Shown here piece by piece: positions 1-10,185 of a DNA stretch of 64,000 bases (positions are counted from its first letter, which is position 1; every line of letters starts with the position of its first letter). The DNA is taken from NCBI RefSeq assembly GCF_021502675.1, contig NZ_JAKFHA010000017.1, positions 13,542 through 77,541 on the forward strand, written 5' to 3'. Under the pieces are notes generated by a model. The model did not search any database. It was not told the origin of the DNA and was given only the letters and a program-made list of their open reading frames with translations. A program made the position numbers and the translations under genes. This DNA comes from Yinghuangia soli (GTDB lineage Bacteria > Actinomycetota > Actinomycetes > Streptomycetales > Streptomycetaceae).

Positions 1-51
1 CCGCGCGTCCCGGCTCGCCCCCCCCGTCCACCCGGCCCCTGGGCGCGGGGG

Positions 52-75
52 CCCCCCCCCCCCCCCCCCCCCCCC
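52..75. repeat. 24-base poly-C homopolymer tract
   Basis: An uninterrupted run of 24 C residues (G on the other strand), preceded by a G-rich stretch. It ends seven bases downstream of the stop codon of the acyl-CoA dehydrogenase gene, so it lies outside the coding sequence. Runs this long are unusual even at this GC content. They are prone to slippage and to sequencing error, so the exact length should not be trusted. Confidence 0.9.
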
Positions 76-82
76 ACGGCCG

Positions 83-1993
83 TCATGGCACCGTGCGGTG
101 CACGTTCTCGACCTTGGCGGGGCCGGGGTCGGCGGCCGCGATCCAGGCACCCGGGGTGGACGGGTCGAGGACGCCGTCCTCGAGCCAGCGGTGCCGTCCG
201 GCCATGACCTGGCCGGTCACCTTCACGTCGAGGTCGTCGGTGTTGGTCCACAGCCGGCCGAAGAGCTCCTCGCAGCGCACCCGGGCCTGCCGGCAGAACA
301 AGTCGGCCAGCGCGTACGCCGACTCGCCTTGCGCGGGTTCCTTGCGGCGCAGCTGCTCGGCGCGTACGCAGCAGGCGCTCATCGCGAACAGCTCGGCGCC
401 GATGTCGACGATGCGGCCCAGGAAGCCCTGCTTGCGCTCCATGCGGCCCTGCCAACGGGCCATGCCGTAGAACGTCGACCGGGCCAGCTTGCGCGAGGCG
501 CGCTCGACGTAGCGCAGATGCGCCCCGAGTTCGCCGAACTCGTTGTAGGACGTCGGGACTTGGCCCTTGCCGGCGACGAGCTTGGGGAGCCACTTGGCGT
601 AGAAGCCGCCCGCGTCGACGGCGGCCTTGCCCTTGTCCTTCATGGTCGCGTCGGGGTCGATGATGTCGCCGGCCACCGCGAGGTGCGCGTCGACGGCCTC
701 ACGCGCGATGAGCAGGTGCATGATCTCGGTGGAGCCCTCGAAGATGCGGTTGATGCGCGAGTCGCGCAGCATCTGCTCGGCCGGGACGCCGCGTTCGCCG
801 CGGGCGGCGAGCGAGTCGGCGGTCTCGTAGCCGCGTCCGCCGCGGATCTGGACGAGTTCGTCGGCGACCAGCCAGCCCTTCTCCGAGCCGTACAGCTTGG
901 CCAGCGCGGCCTCGATGCGGATGTCGCGCCGGTCCTCGTCGGCCATCAGCCCGGTCAGGTCGAGCACCGCCTCCAGCGCGAACGCGGTCGCCGCGATGAA
1001 CGCGATCTTCTTGGCCACCGCCTCGTGCCCGGCGATGGACCGGCCCCACTGCTCGCGCTCCGCGGACCACTCGCGGGCGATCTTGAGCGACCATTTGGCG
1101 CCGCCCGCGCACATCGCGGGCAGGGACAGCCGCCCGGTGTTGAGCGTGGTCAGCGCGATCTTGAGGCCGGCGCCCTCGGGGCCGATCCGGTTCGCGGCGG
1201 GGACGCGGACCTGGTGGAAGCGCGTCACGCCGTTCTCGATGCCGCGCAGGCCCATGAACGTGTTGCGGTTCTCGACCGTGATGCCGGGCGAGTCCGCGGC
1301 CACCACGAACGCGGTGATGCCGCCCTTGTGGCCTTCCGACCTGGGCACGCGCGCCATGACCACGACGAGGTCGGCGACCACGCCGTTCGTGGTCCACAGC
1401 TTCACGCCGTCCAGCAGGTACGCCTCGCCGTCCTCGGTCGGCACCGCGGTGGTGGCGAGCCGGGCGGGGTCGCTGCCGACGTCCGGCTCGGTCAGCAGGA
1501 ACGCGGTCACACCGCGCGCCGACGGGGGCAGAAACTCGCGCTTCTGCTCGGGCGTACCGAACATCTTGACCGGCTGCGGTACGCCGATCGACTGGTGCGC
1601 GGACAGCAGTGCGCCGAGCGCGGGGCTGACCGAGCCGACCAGGACCAAGGCCTTGTTGTAGTAGTACTGGCTCAGCCCGAGGCCGCCGTACTCCGCATCG
1701 ACCTTCATGCCGAGCGCGCCGAGCTCGCGCAGCCCCTGCACCACCTCGTCGGGGATCCGGGCCTCGCGCTCGATGACCCCCGGGTCCACCTTGGTCTCCA
1801 GGAACTGCCGCAGCCGCACCAGGAATTCCTCGCCGCGCGCGACTTCTGCGGGATCGGGCTCGGGGTGCGGATGGATCAGGTCGAGGCGGAACCGGCCGAG
1901 GAAGAGCTCCTTGGCGAAGCTGGGCTTGCGCCACTCGCTCTCGCGGGCTTCCTCGGCGACCTTGCGCGCCTCGCGTTCGGTGACGGGGGGCAT
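83..1993 (-). CDS. Acyl-CoA dehydrogenase, long (about 636 aa) type
   Basis: A flavin-dependent acyl-CoA dehydrogenase that introduces the alpha-beta double bond in fatty or branched acyl-CoA during beta-oxidation. It shows the family signatures in order: [13 protein letters not shown] and LWTTNG in the middle region, [10 protein letters not shown], then [16 protein letters not shown] near residue 430. The roughly 200-residue C-terminal extension makes it longer than the usual 380-400 aa enzymes and resembles the large type common in actinomycetes. The ATG at 1993 follows AGGAGG with six bases between. The first 30 residues are charged and not a signal peptide, so it is cytosolic. It is transcribed away from the membrane-protein trio at 2195. 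Substrate chain length cannot be read from the sequence. Confidence 0.93.
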   Translation of the reverse strand: MPPVTEREARKVAEEARESEWRKPSFAKELFLGRFRLDLIHPHPEPDPAEVARGEEFLVRLRQFLETKVDPGVIEREARIPDEVVQGLRELGALGMKVDAEYGGLGLSQYYYNKALVLVGSVSPALGALLSAHQSIGVPQPVKMFGTPEQKREFLPPSARGVTAFLLTEPDVGSDPARLATTAVPTEDGEAYLLDGVKLWTTNGVVADLVVVMARVPRSEGHKGGITAFVVAADSPGITVENRNTFMGLRGIENGVTRFHQVRVPAANRIGPEGAGLKIALTTLNTGRLSLPAMCAGGAKWSLKIAREWSAEREQWGRSIAGHEAVAKKIAFIAATAFALEAVLDLTGLMADEDRRDIRIEAALAKLYGSEKGWLVADELVQIRGGRGYETADSLAARGERGVPAEQMLRDSRINRIFEGSTEIMHLLIAREAVDAHLAVAGDIIDPDATMKDKGKAAVDAGGFYAKWLPKLVAGKGQVPTSYNEFGELGAHLRYVERASRKLARSTFYGMARWQGRMERKQGFLGRIVDIGAELFAMSACCVRAEQLRRKEPAQGESAYALADLFCRQARVRCEELFGRLWTNTDDLDVKVTGQVMAGRHRWLEDGVLDPSTPGAWIAAADPGPAKVENVHRTVP

Positions 1994-2155
1994 GTGTGGC
2001 CTCCTGACGTGCGGGTTCCCGACACGTACCCGGCCTGCCCCGGAGGATGCCGCCCGTTACCGGCCGGTGTTACTGGGCCGTACCTACCCCGGCACGACCA
2101 AGGTCACCCCCGCACTGCCGCTCCGCGGCGGGATGCGCTTCAATGAGCACAAGCT

Positions 2156-2185
2156 TTTGAGCGACTGCTCAAAGCGACTGCTCAA
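2156..2185 (+). promoter_or_regulatory. Inverted repeat and tandem 13-mer upstream of membrane trio
   Basis: TTTGAGC-GACT-GCTCAAA (2156-2173) is a perfect 7+4+7 inverted repeat. It overlaps two perfect tandem copies of the 13-mer AGCGACTGCTCAA (2160-2172 and 2173-2185). The array ends against the AAGGGGG ribosome binding site of the gene starting at 2195. A bound protein or an RNA hairpin here could block translation or transcription of the three genes. Its regulator is unknown. Confidence 0.5.
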
Positions 2186-2194
2186 GGGGGTTCG

Positions 2195-2680
2195 ATGACA
2201 CACTTCACGCCCTACCCGCCTTGGCGGCCAGACCTGGAGCCGACGATGGCAACGGCTGGGGTGGTTGCTCCCGCCCGGACACTGGTCTGGTTCGCCGCGG
2301 CATTCCCCGCAGCCACCGTCCTGTTCTTCGGCCTGATCATCGGCTTCGGCGCCGACGCGCAGAGCCTGTACCTCCTCACCCCGGCAGCTGCGCCCCTGCC
2401 CGCCTTCGCCTGGCTGCTGGCCACCCAGGACGCGACGGCTTTCCGCGGCATCTGCATCGGGATGGGCCTGCTGCTCGGTCCGTACGGGGTCGTCACCGTG
2501 TTCTTCGGCGGCTTCGGCTACCTGCCTTCGATCCCTTTGCTCCTGCTGGCTGCCGCAGCCGCCCGCCGCGACGCGAGCTGGTCGCACAACGGCCCCGCGA
2601 TCCTGGGCCTGATCTACATGGTCACGGTCACCACGTGGATCGCGACATGGCTCGGCCCGGCCTTCGGCCTCGGCTTCTGA
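2195..2680 (+). CDS. Small multi-pass membrane protein, paralogue 1 of 3
   Basis: A 161-aa hydrophobic protein of unknown function. A short polar N-terminus is followed by about four membrane segments (roughly residues 28-50, 56-72, 84-105 and 110-122, plus a final hydrophobic stretch to the C-terminus). The ATG at 2195 has AAGGGGG just upstream; an internal ATG at 2246 is possible. The pattern ARTLVWFAAAFPA, then a LLATQDATAF loop, then NGPAILGL lines up with the corresponding parts of the next two genes, so it looks like a diverged member of the same family. It heads a probable three-gene operon (12 bp to the next gene). Confidence 0.7.
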   Translation: MTHFTPYPPWRPDLEPTMATAGVVAPARTLVWFAAAFPAATVLFFGLIIGFGADAQSLYLLTPAAAPLPAFAWLLATQDATAFRGICIGMGLLLGPYGVVTVFFGGFGYLPSIPLLLLAAAAARRDASWSHNGPAILGLIYMVTVTTWIATWLGPAFGLGF

Positions 2681-2692
2681 CAGGCGCCGAGC

Positions 2693-3100
2693 ATGATGCC
2701 GCCGGAAAGCACGCACGCTCCCCAAGTCCACTGGCCCGCGCGGCTGCTGGTCGTCCTGGCGGGCTTCCCGCCTTGTGCGGTCGCGGCTGTGGTCGCCACC
2801 GCGTACCCGCCCGTGTTCTGGCTTGTGCCCCTGCAACTCGTCCCGTACATATGCCTGCTCTGGCAGCGCGACCCAGAGGGCTTCCTGATATTCGCGATCG
2901 TCGCTGCGGTCATCTGCCTCGTCGAAGGCCTGATGTTCCTCATCGTCGGCGTCGTCTTCGCGCTGCCGACGGCGCTCCTGCTGGCCCTGGCCGTCGCGTC
3001 CACCAAGCGGCCGAGCACGCTCTGGCGCAACGTCCCCGCACTGGCCGGCTTGTGCTTCGCCGGTGTGCTGGCCCTGCTCATCACCACTTCGACGAGGTGA
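2693..3100 (+). CDS. Small multi-pass membrane protein, paralogue 2 of 3
   Basis: A 135-aa membrane protein of unknown function. Blocks shared with the following gene are PARLLVVLAGF-PC near the N-terminus, PYICLL-RDPE in the middle, the EGLM-IVGVV-ALPT segment, and ALAV-STK-PS-LRRNVPALAGL near the C-terminus. Four to five hydrophobic segments fill most of the length, and there is no cleavable signal peptide. It lies 12 bp after the first paralogue and 7 bp before the third. No enzymatic motif is visible. Confidence 0.72.
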   Translation: MMPPESTHAPQVHWPARLLVVLAGFPPCAVAAVVATAYPPVFWLVPLQLVPYICLLWQRDPEGFLIFAIVAAVICLVEGLMFLIVGVVFALPTALLLALAVASTKRPSTLWRNVPALAGLCFAGVLALLITTSTR

Positions 3101-3107
3101 AGCCGAC

Positions 3108-3569
3108 ATGGCCCTGCGCGACTATCTGAAGCGGCCGAGCTTCGAGCCGAAGCCGACCGAACCACCGCCCCGACCGCGAAAGCGCGAAGGACAGGTGCAC
3201 ACCCCGGCCAGGCTGCTGGTCGTGCTGGCGGGGTTCCTGCCCTGCGCACCCGCCGTCCTGATCGCGCTCTACAACCCGCCGCTTGTCTGGTTGGCGCTGC
3301 TGCAAATAGCGCCCTACGCATGGCTGCTCCGTGAACGTGACCCGGACGCGTTCTTCTCGGTCGCGGTCATCGCGGGGGTCATCTGCGTGCTCGAAGGCCT
3401 GATGCTGATGATCGTCGGCGTGGTCCTGGCCTTGCCGACGGTGTTGCTCCTCGCCCTCGCGGTCCAGTCCACGAAGGGCCCGAGTCAGTTGCGGCGCAAC
3501 GTCCCCGCCTTGGCGGGTCTGTGGGCGGTGATCGCGCTCGTGCTGCTGATCGTCGCCCTGGCGCTGTGA
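3108..3569 (+). CDS. Small multi-pass membrane protein, paralogue 3 of 3
   Basis: A 153-aa membrane protein, the closest paralogue of the preceding gene. They share PARLLVVLAGFLPC and the EGLMLMIVGVVLALPT region almost unchanged. This copy carries an additional basic, proline-rich cytosolic N-terminus (about residues 1-32, MALRDYLKRPSFEPKPTEPP) absent from paralogue 2. The ATG at 3108 is chosen because the homologous core begins shortly after it and it lies seven bases beyond the previous stop. Tandem duplication with divergence is the simplest origin. Function is unknown. Confidence 0.75.
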   Translation: MALRDYLKRPSFEPKPTEPPPRPRKREGQVHTPARLLVVLAGFLPCAPAVLIALYNPPLVWLALLQIAPYAWLLRERDPDAFFSVAVIAGVICVLEGLMLMIVGVVLALPTVLLLALAVQSTKGPSQLRRNVPALAGLWAVIALVLLIVALAL

Positions 3570-3647
3570 ACCCTCCCCACGTGCCCAGGAGGCCTGAATG
3601 GCGCTTCGCATCGCAGCCGGATAGGGCTCCCGCTTCCGGGAAAGCGA

Positions 3648-3686
3648 ACGGGCCCGGCGTAACCCACCCCAGGTCGCCGGGCCCGT
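3648..3686. terminator. Bidirectional hairpin terminator
   Basis: A perfect 12-bp stem, ACGGGCCCGGCG (3648-3659) with CGCCGGGCCCGT (3675-3686), and a 15-base loop. It lies between the convergent ends of the membrane trio and the aldehyde dehydrogenase gene. Confidence 0.7.
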
Positions 3687-3701
3687 CGTCTATGGGGATC
3701 T

Positions 3702-5144
<1,443 letters not shown>

Positions 5145-5653
5145 GGGTACTCCATGGATCGCGTACGGGACAGAGGCGGCCCTGCGCCGCCCTTCCAAGG
5201 TAGGCGCGCGAGGCGGGAACCGACCTTGTACGCGACGTCCAAATGGGTGACCGCGGTTAGGACGACTTGTACGGTCCGGGGGACAGCCTGACGGACGTCG
5301 GACTGTCGCAGAGCCGCCAGGGCACGCGCGGCCCATGCGCCGAACCGCCGACTGCGTGGGGCGACGGAACGCAGGGGCGGGGCTCCGAGCGAGGCGCAGG
5401 AGCAGTCTGGCGCGGTCCGAAGCGACGAATGCGAGTGGTCCCCCGGAGGTGGGGGCGGCCGGGCGCAGGGCGATCGGTGGCCATACGCGCGAAGCTCCCG
5501 TCAGGCCCAGGTGCGGGCGGGTCTGGCGACGTCCGAAGCCGGTCCCACGTCAGGGTGGTCTCCCGAAGCTGGGGGCTCGTGTTCGGGGCCGGACGCAGCG
5601 GCGACCGATGGCCCCCGGCGCGGGGGGCCGACCCCGTCCCCGTTCGAAGCGGT
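5145..5653. other. 509-bp intergenic stretch without a supported gene
   Basis: It lies upstream of the aldehyde dehydrogenase and downstream of the PucR gene. The part next to 5144 should hold the dehydrogenase promoter. The rest is G-rich on the + strand, with imperfect GTCCGAAGC-type repeats, and has no convincing start site, homologous protein or strong terminator. Confidence 0.5.
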
Positions 5654-7312
5654 TCAGGCGCGGGGGTGGTCGCCTGGGGGTTGGGGGTGGTGGTCGGGGG
5701 TGGTCAGGCGCAGGGCCAGCCAGAGTTCGGTTCTTGTGTCGGGGTCGTCGAGGCGGCGGCCGAGGATTTCCTCGGCTCGGCGGATGCGGTAGCGGAGGGT
5801 GTGGCGGTGGATGCCGAGGTCGCCGGCGGCGGCGTCCCATTGGCCGTGCCGGGCGAGCCAGGCGCGGACCGAGGCGGTCAGGTCGCCGCGGGAGGAGGCG
5901 TCGTGGGCGTGCAGGGGGGCGAGGAGTTCTTCGGCCCAGCCGCGGACGGCGTCGTCGGCGAGGAGCGGGAGGAGGGAGGCGCCGGCGTGGCCGTAGACGG
6001 TGAGGACGCGGCCGGCGCCCGCGCCGACGCCGTAGGCCTGGCGGGCTTGGCGGTAGGCCTCGGCGGCGGTCTGCGGGGCTTCGCCGTGCGGGCCGGGGGG
6101 TTCGGACACGCCGACGGCGAAGCCGGGCAGGTCGCGGGCGGCGGAGGCGAGGACTGCGGCGTCGTCGTCCAGGAGGCGGGCCGGGACGATCAGGATCGTC
6201 GCGTCGTCGAGTTCGGCGGCGAAGACGCCCGCGGTGGCGGCCGTGACGCGGTCGGTGAAGGTGGTGCGGGCGGTCTCGGGGCCGTGTGCGACGGCGATGG
6301 CGAGCGGCGGCGGGGGCAGCGGGCTGCTCATGTCGCGCGCGATGGAGCGGACGAGGCCGTCGATCGAGGCGGGGCCGGCCGGGTCGCCGGGGTCGGTGGT
6401 GAAGGCGGCGGTGGTGGCTGCGGCATAGGGCGTGCCGTGCGCGGCCGGGGTGGGGGCGCTGAGCCACAGGCGCAGGAGTGCGGTGCGCATGCGGGCCTCG
6501 GCGGCGCCCAGCGCGCGGGACTGTTCGAGCGCCAGGGTGAGGAGCGAGGTCGCCGAGCCGATGATCTGGCGGTCCGCGGGGCCGGGGGCGCGGTCGGTGC
6601 CGACGGCGAGGAAGCCGCGGATGCGGCGGTCCGCGCCGAGGGACTGGAGGACGACGCGTTCGGCCTGCGGTCCGGCGCTCTGGAGCGAGGCGGACGCGGG
6701 CGCGGACAGGCCGCGGAGGCGGGTCACATCGGCGGCGAGCGCGGCGGCGCGGGGGCGGGCCGCGGCGGGGCTGACGTGTATGGGCGCGCCGGACGGGTCG
6801 TACAGGGCCGCCCAGCCGTCCAGGCGGCCGGCGAGGCGGCGGATCAGCGCGGCGGTGCCCTCGCGGCCGAGGACGGCGCGGGTGAGCTCCTGCTGGGCGG
6901 CGAAGCCGGTGGTGACGGACTCGTACTGGTCGGCGGCGAGGGCCGAGGAGACCATCTTGCTGATGGCGATGAACGGTGTCGGGCGCGGTACGGCGAAGAC
7001 CGGCAGCCCGCGTTCCTCGGCGGCCTCGACGACCGCGGCAGGCACCTTGGAGTGCGTCAGGCCGATGCCGAGGCCGAGGCCCACCACGCCCGCGTCCGCG
7101 AGGCGTTCGACGTACGCGCGGCGCTCGGCGGTCGACCGGCCCAGCTTCATGCCGGTGGTCAGCACGAGCTCGCCGCCTTCGAGGTACGGCGTGGGGTCGG
7201 CCAGCTCGCTGGTGTGCACCCAGCGGATCTCGCGCCCGAGGTTGCGCTCCCCGGCCAGCACGAGCAGGTCGAGCGAGGGGGCCCGGACGAGCTGCTCGAG
7301 GGTGGGGGGCAT
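5654..7312 (-). CDS. PucR-family transcriptional regulator
   Basis: A 552-aa DNA-binding regulator with the PucR layout. The N-terminal PucR domain (about residues 1-125) begins PTLEQLVRAPSLDLLVLAGERNLGREIRWVHTSE-type and contains LEGGELVLTTGM. A middle GGDEF-like/CdaR region follows, and a C-terminal PucR helix-turn-helix ends in LARHGQWDAAAGDLGIHRHTLRYRI. The ATG at 7312 starts exactly where the family begins. Members usually respond to purine, GABA or amine metabolites. It lies downstream of, and in the same direction as, the VirD4-like ATPase gene and near gabT, so control of GABA use is a reasonable inference. A pair of dyad repeats 90-136 bp upstream could be its own operator. Confidence 0.9.
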   Translation of the reverse strand: MPPTLEQLVRAPSLDLLVLAGERNLGREIRWVHTSELADPTPYLEGGELVLTTGMKLGRSTAERRAYVERLADAGVVGLGLGIGLTHSKVPAAVVEAAEERGLPVFAVPRPTPFIAISKMVSSALAADQYESVTTGFAAQQELTRAVLGREGTAALIRRLAGRLDGWAALYDPSGAPIHVSPAAARPRAAALAADVTRLRGLSAPASASLQSAGPQAERVVLQSLGADRRIRGFLAVGTDRAPGPADRQIIGSATSLLTLALEQSRALGAAEARMRTALLRLWLSAPTPAAHGTPYAAATTAAFTTDPGDPAGPASIDGLVRSIARDMSSPLPPPPLAIAVAHGPETARTTFTDRVTAATAGVFAAELDDATILIVPARLLDDDAAVLASAARDLPGFAVGVSEPPGPHGEAPQTAAEAYRQARQAYGVGAGAGRVLTVYGHAGASLLPLLADDAVRGWAEELLAPLHAHDASSRGDLTASVRAWLARHGQWDAAAGDLGIHRHTLRYRIRRAEEILGRRLDDPDTRTELWLALRLTTPDHHPQPPGDHPRA

Positions 7313-7401
7313 GGCGGGATCCTGTGCGCCGGGCGGCCCTGGGTGGCCGAAGTGGAGTGGAGGTGTGCCTCCATTCTGCCTCTCCGGCCAGGGGATGCGA
7401 T

Positions 7402-7448
7402 GGCGGGGCGCGTGCACACGCCCTGTGGCGGGGCACGTGCACACGCCC
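7402..7448. promoter_or_regulatory. Twin 22-bp dyad-like repeats upstream of pucR
   Basis: Two 22-bp direct repeats (7402-7423 and 7427-7448) differ at one base and are separated by TGT. Each is centred on GTGCAC with flanking GGGC/GCCC arms and reads as an imperfect palindrome; in the first copy GGGCGCGTG/CACACGCCC pairs at 8 of 9 positions. One spacing unit is 25 bp. They lie in the 206-bp gap between the ATPase stop and the PucR start, where an autoregulatory operator would be expected. Confidence 0.5.
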
Positions 7449-7518
7449 GCCTGCGCCGACCGCCCGCGTCCCGGCGGGTTGCGGGGACCGTCCGACTCGA
7501 CGGTCCCCCGCGTCCCCG

Positions 7519-9909
7519 TCAGCTCGGGTCGAGCTCGATCAGGATCGGTCCCGTGCGGTCCCCGTCGCGCGTGCTCAGGCTGCACAGCACGTGCTTGGCC
7601 TTGAGCTCGCCGGAGATCTCGGACGGCGACCAGTGGAAGCGCTCGACGCTGCGCACCGTGACGCTCTCCGAGCCGCCCGCCGCCTTCTCGCCGAAGAGCG
7701 CGCCCATGACCGCGAAGCGGGCCTTGCGGACCAGGCCGCCCTCGGGTGCGCCGCGGGTCACCGAGCGTTCCTCGACCAGCTTCTTGCCCCAGTGCTCCGC
7801 GAAGGCCTCGGCGTCCCGGGCGCCCGCGCCGGGCAGGACCGCCTTGCAGCCGACCCCGCCGAAGACCGGCGGGCGCAGGCGCAGCGGGAAGTCGTCCATC
7901 GAGCGCACCGCGAGGACCATGCCGGCGTTGCGGCCGCGGATCCAGCCCAGGCCCTGCGCGGCGTAGTCGTCGAGGTAGGCGCCCGCGCCGTCGGCGATCA
8001 GGCAGGCGAACGGGCCGTCCGCCGCGGCCTCCGGGTCGCGGGCCGCGGCGGCCTGCACGAAGTGGCCGACCAGGAGGCGTCCGACGATGCGCGCGGCGTC
8101 CGGGTACGCGGCTTCGTTGAGGGCCACCCGCACCCGGACCGGGCGTCCGATGTGCCGCATCGCGAAGCGTTCCCGGGCCGGATCGAACAGTGCGGCCATG
8201 CCCGGGCGTTCCAGCACGGACAGGCGCTGGACGACGAGCCGTGCGGCGTCGTCGGCGCGGGCCAGGGTGCGCAGGCCGCGCTCGAACTCGGCTTCGCGGC
8301 CGGCCTGGGCCAGCGCGGCACGCAGTGCGCCGAGGGCGTCCTCGTGTCCGTCGAGCAGGTCGAGGAGCGTCGCGAAGGAGGGGTGCCGGCCGTGGGCCGC
8401 GACGTACGCGGTGATGGCCTGGTGGAGTGCGGCGCGGGCGCCATCGCGCAGGCGCGCGTCGTCCTCGTCGGCGCCCAGGGCCGCGGAGGCCAGCCGGGCG
8501 GCGGCCTCCTCGGGCGAGTCGGCGGCGCCGTACGGGTCGATGCCCCACGGCGATTCGGGGTCGCCGAGCAGGATCTCGATGTCGTACGCGCCAGGCCGGG
8601 CGAAGCCGGTGCCCTTGCTGTCCAGCACGACGACCGAGGCGCCGCCGGACAGCGCGGCCAGCCCGAGCGACTCGACGACCGGCCGCAGCAGTGCCTCGGC
8701 CTCGCCGGCGCCGGACGGGCCGACGACCACCATGGAGGTGCCGAGGGTGTCCGGTTCGAGGGCGAAGTCGACGGCGCGCAGCGGCGCGGTGTTGCGTTCG
8801 CTGTCGGCCATCCGGCCGACCTTGACCTGGCCGGTCATCAGGTCGTGGACCGCGCGCCGGGGGCGCAGGTCGCGCGAGCCGGAGCCGTGCACGCAGGCGC
8901 CGGCACCGCGTTCGGCAATCTCGTAGGCGACGTCCTCGAGGTACTCCGGGTCGCCGTCGCTCGCCTCCAGGACGCGGCGCAGGCGCAGGAAGTCGACGTC
9001 GCCGAGGCGGCCGAGCGAGGCTTCTTCCTCCAGCCGGTCGGCGGCCCCGTCGAGGCCGGCGCCGCGCAGCTCGGGCCAAAGTTCCTCGTCGGCGGCGTCG
9101 GCGGTCTCGGCCGCCTCCTCGTCGCGCCGCGGGCGGGTGAAGTACGGCCGCAGCACGGCCGCCCAGCCGCCCCAGTAGGCGGCCGCCGCGATGAACGCGC
9201 CGTTGTAGACGATGCGGATCAGCGGCTGCATTTCGTGCAGCGTGTGGCGGCTGCCCGGGAAGGTCTCGAGGAGCAGCCACACGAACGGGCGCATGAGCAG
9301 CGCCCAGGCGACGACCCCGGCGGCGAGCGCCACGCCGGCGCGCTTCCACTGCTCGGGGGACGGGCGGCCGTTGACCGCGGCCCGCTGGTCCAGGCGCTGG
9401 AACGTCGGACCGAGGTAGTGCATGGCCAGGACGTGCCAGCGGCCCAGATAGGCGAAGAACGCGAAGTAGGTGAGCCAGAAGGGCGAGGCGAAGACCGGCC
9501 ACAGCCATTTCGGCACGACCGTGCCGATGATCCACACGTACGCGACGACGAACCAGCGGCCGGCCAGCACCGACAGCAGCAGCCACAGCGCGGCGCGGCG
9601 GACCAGTGCGGCGTCCGGGCGGCGGCGGGCCCGCTCCTCCAGGGCGCGCAGCTTGATGGCGCCCTCGTCGCGGCCGTACGCGAAGATCCCGGGCGCGTCC
9701 TGGAAGCGCGGTGCGGTGATCCAGCCGCGCAGGTCGAAGCCACCCGAGGCGCCGCCCGCGGGCTTGGCCGGGTGCGGCACTCCGGGGCGTCCGGGAGTGC
9801 CGAAGACCGGTTCCTCGAGCTCCGGGTCGTGCCACCACTCGCCTGCGGTCCCGGTCGCCGCCGCGGCCGATTCGCGGCCGTCCGCACCCCGTCTGCGTTC
9901 CACGTCCAT
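7519..9909 (-). CDS. VirD4/TraG-like membrane ATPase with degenerate P-loop
   Basis: A 796-aa protein. About residues 105-290 contain four or five membrane segments (for example WLLLSVLAGRWFVVAYVWII and PFWLTYFAFFAYLG). The C-terminal half resembles the cytoplasmic ATPase domain of type IV coupling proteins. The Walker A position reads GPSGAGEAE (about residues 397-405), so the essential Lys and Ser/Thr are replaced by Glu and Ala. Walker B-like strands ASVVVLDSKG and FACLIADGAG remain. In relatives that I recall the motif is GPSGAGKT (memory). The ATG at 9909 follows GGTGACGG closely. It lies between pucR and divergent gabT, an arrangement I associate with Streptomyces. There are no conjugation genes nearby, so a transfer role is doubtful and its real job is unknown. 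Confidence 0.82.
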   Translation of the reverse strand: MDVERRRGADGRESAAAATGTAGEWWHDPELEEPVFGTPGRPGVPHPAKPAGGASGGFDLRGWITAPRFQDAPGIFAYGRDEGAIKLRALEERARRRPDAALVRRAALWLLLSVLAGRWFVVAYVWIIGTVVPKWLWPVFASPFWLTYFAFFAYLGRWHVLAMHYLGPTFQRLDQRAAVNGRPSPEQWKRAGVALAAGVVAWALLMRPFVWLLLETFPGSRHTLHEMQPLIRIVYNGAFIAAAAYWGGWAAVLRPYFTRPRRDEEAAETADAADEELWPELRGAGLDGAADRLEEEASLGRLGDVDFLRLRRVLEASDGDPEYLEDVAYEIAERGAGACVHGSGSRDLRPRRAVHDLMTGQVKVGRMADSERNTAPLRAVDFALEPDTLGTSMVVVGPSGAGEAEALLRPVVESLGLAALSGGASVVVLDSKGTGFARPGAYDIEILLGDPESPWGIDPYGAADSPEEAAARLASAALGADEDDARLRDGARAALHQAITAYVAAHGRHPSFATLLDLLDGHEDALGALRAALAQAGREAEFERGLRTLARADDAARLVVQRLSVLERPGMAALFDPARERFAMRHIGRPVRVRVALNEAAYPDAARIVGRLLVGHFVQAAAARDPEAAADGPFACLIADGAGAYLDDYAAQGLGWIRGRNAGMVLAVRSMDDFPLRLRPPVFGGVGCKAVLPGAGARDAEAFAEHWGKKLVEERSVTRGAPEGGLVRKARFAVMGALFGEKAAGGSESVTVRSVERFHWSPSEISGELKAKHVLCSLSTRDGDRTGPILIELDPS

Positions 9910-10185
9910 CCCGTCACCGCCGCGTCGATTCCCGCCACAGGAAACGCACTCAATGTAGTGGACCGCTGCTCGCGCGTGATGATCATTCCGTATCCCGACA
10001 CGATCGTCCGCAGGTCAAATGCGCCGCGCCGGACAGCCCGCCGCGGAGCCCGTCCCAGAGCCCGTCGCGGAGTTGTCCGCACTGGACATGTTCGAGGGGG
10101 TGACTTCTCCGGTGTGGCGCATGCAGCCACCCGTCCCGGGAACCTAGCCTGCGGAGCACACCCCGCCACTCACAAGGAGAACTCG

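Noticed and set aside
5654-9838. A single 1394-codon minus-strand frame covering pucR and the ATPase
   Set aside because: PucR homology starts sharply at 7312 with its own start codon; the part upstream is an alternate frame of the ATPase gene.
7519-9909. Interpretation as a conjugation coupling protein on an integrated element
   Set aside because: No relaxase, tra/spd genes, att repeats or composition change occur nearby; the flanking genes are chromosomal metabolic genes.
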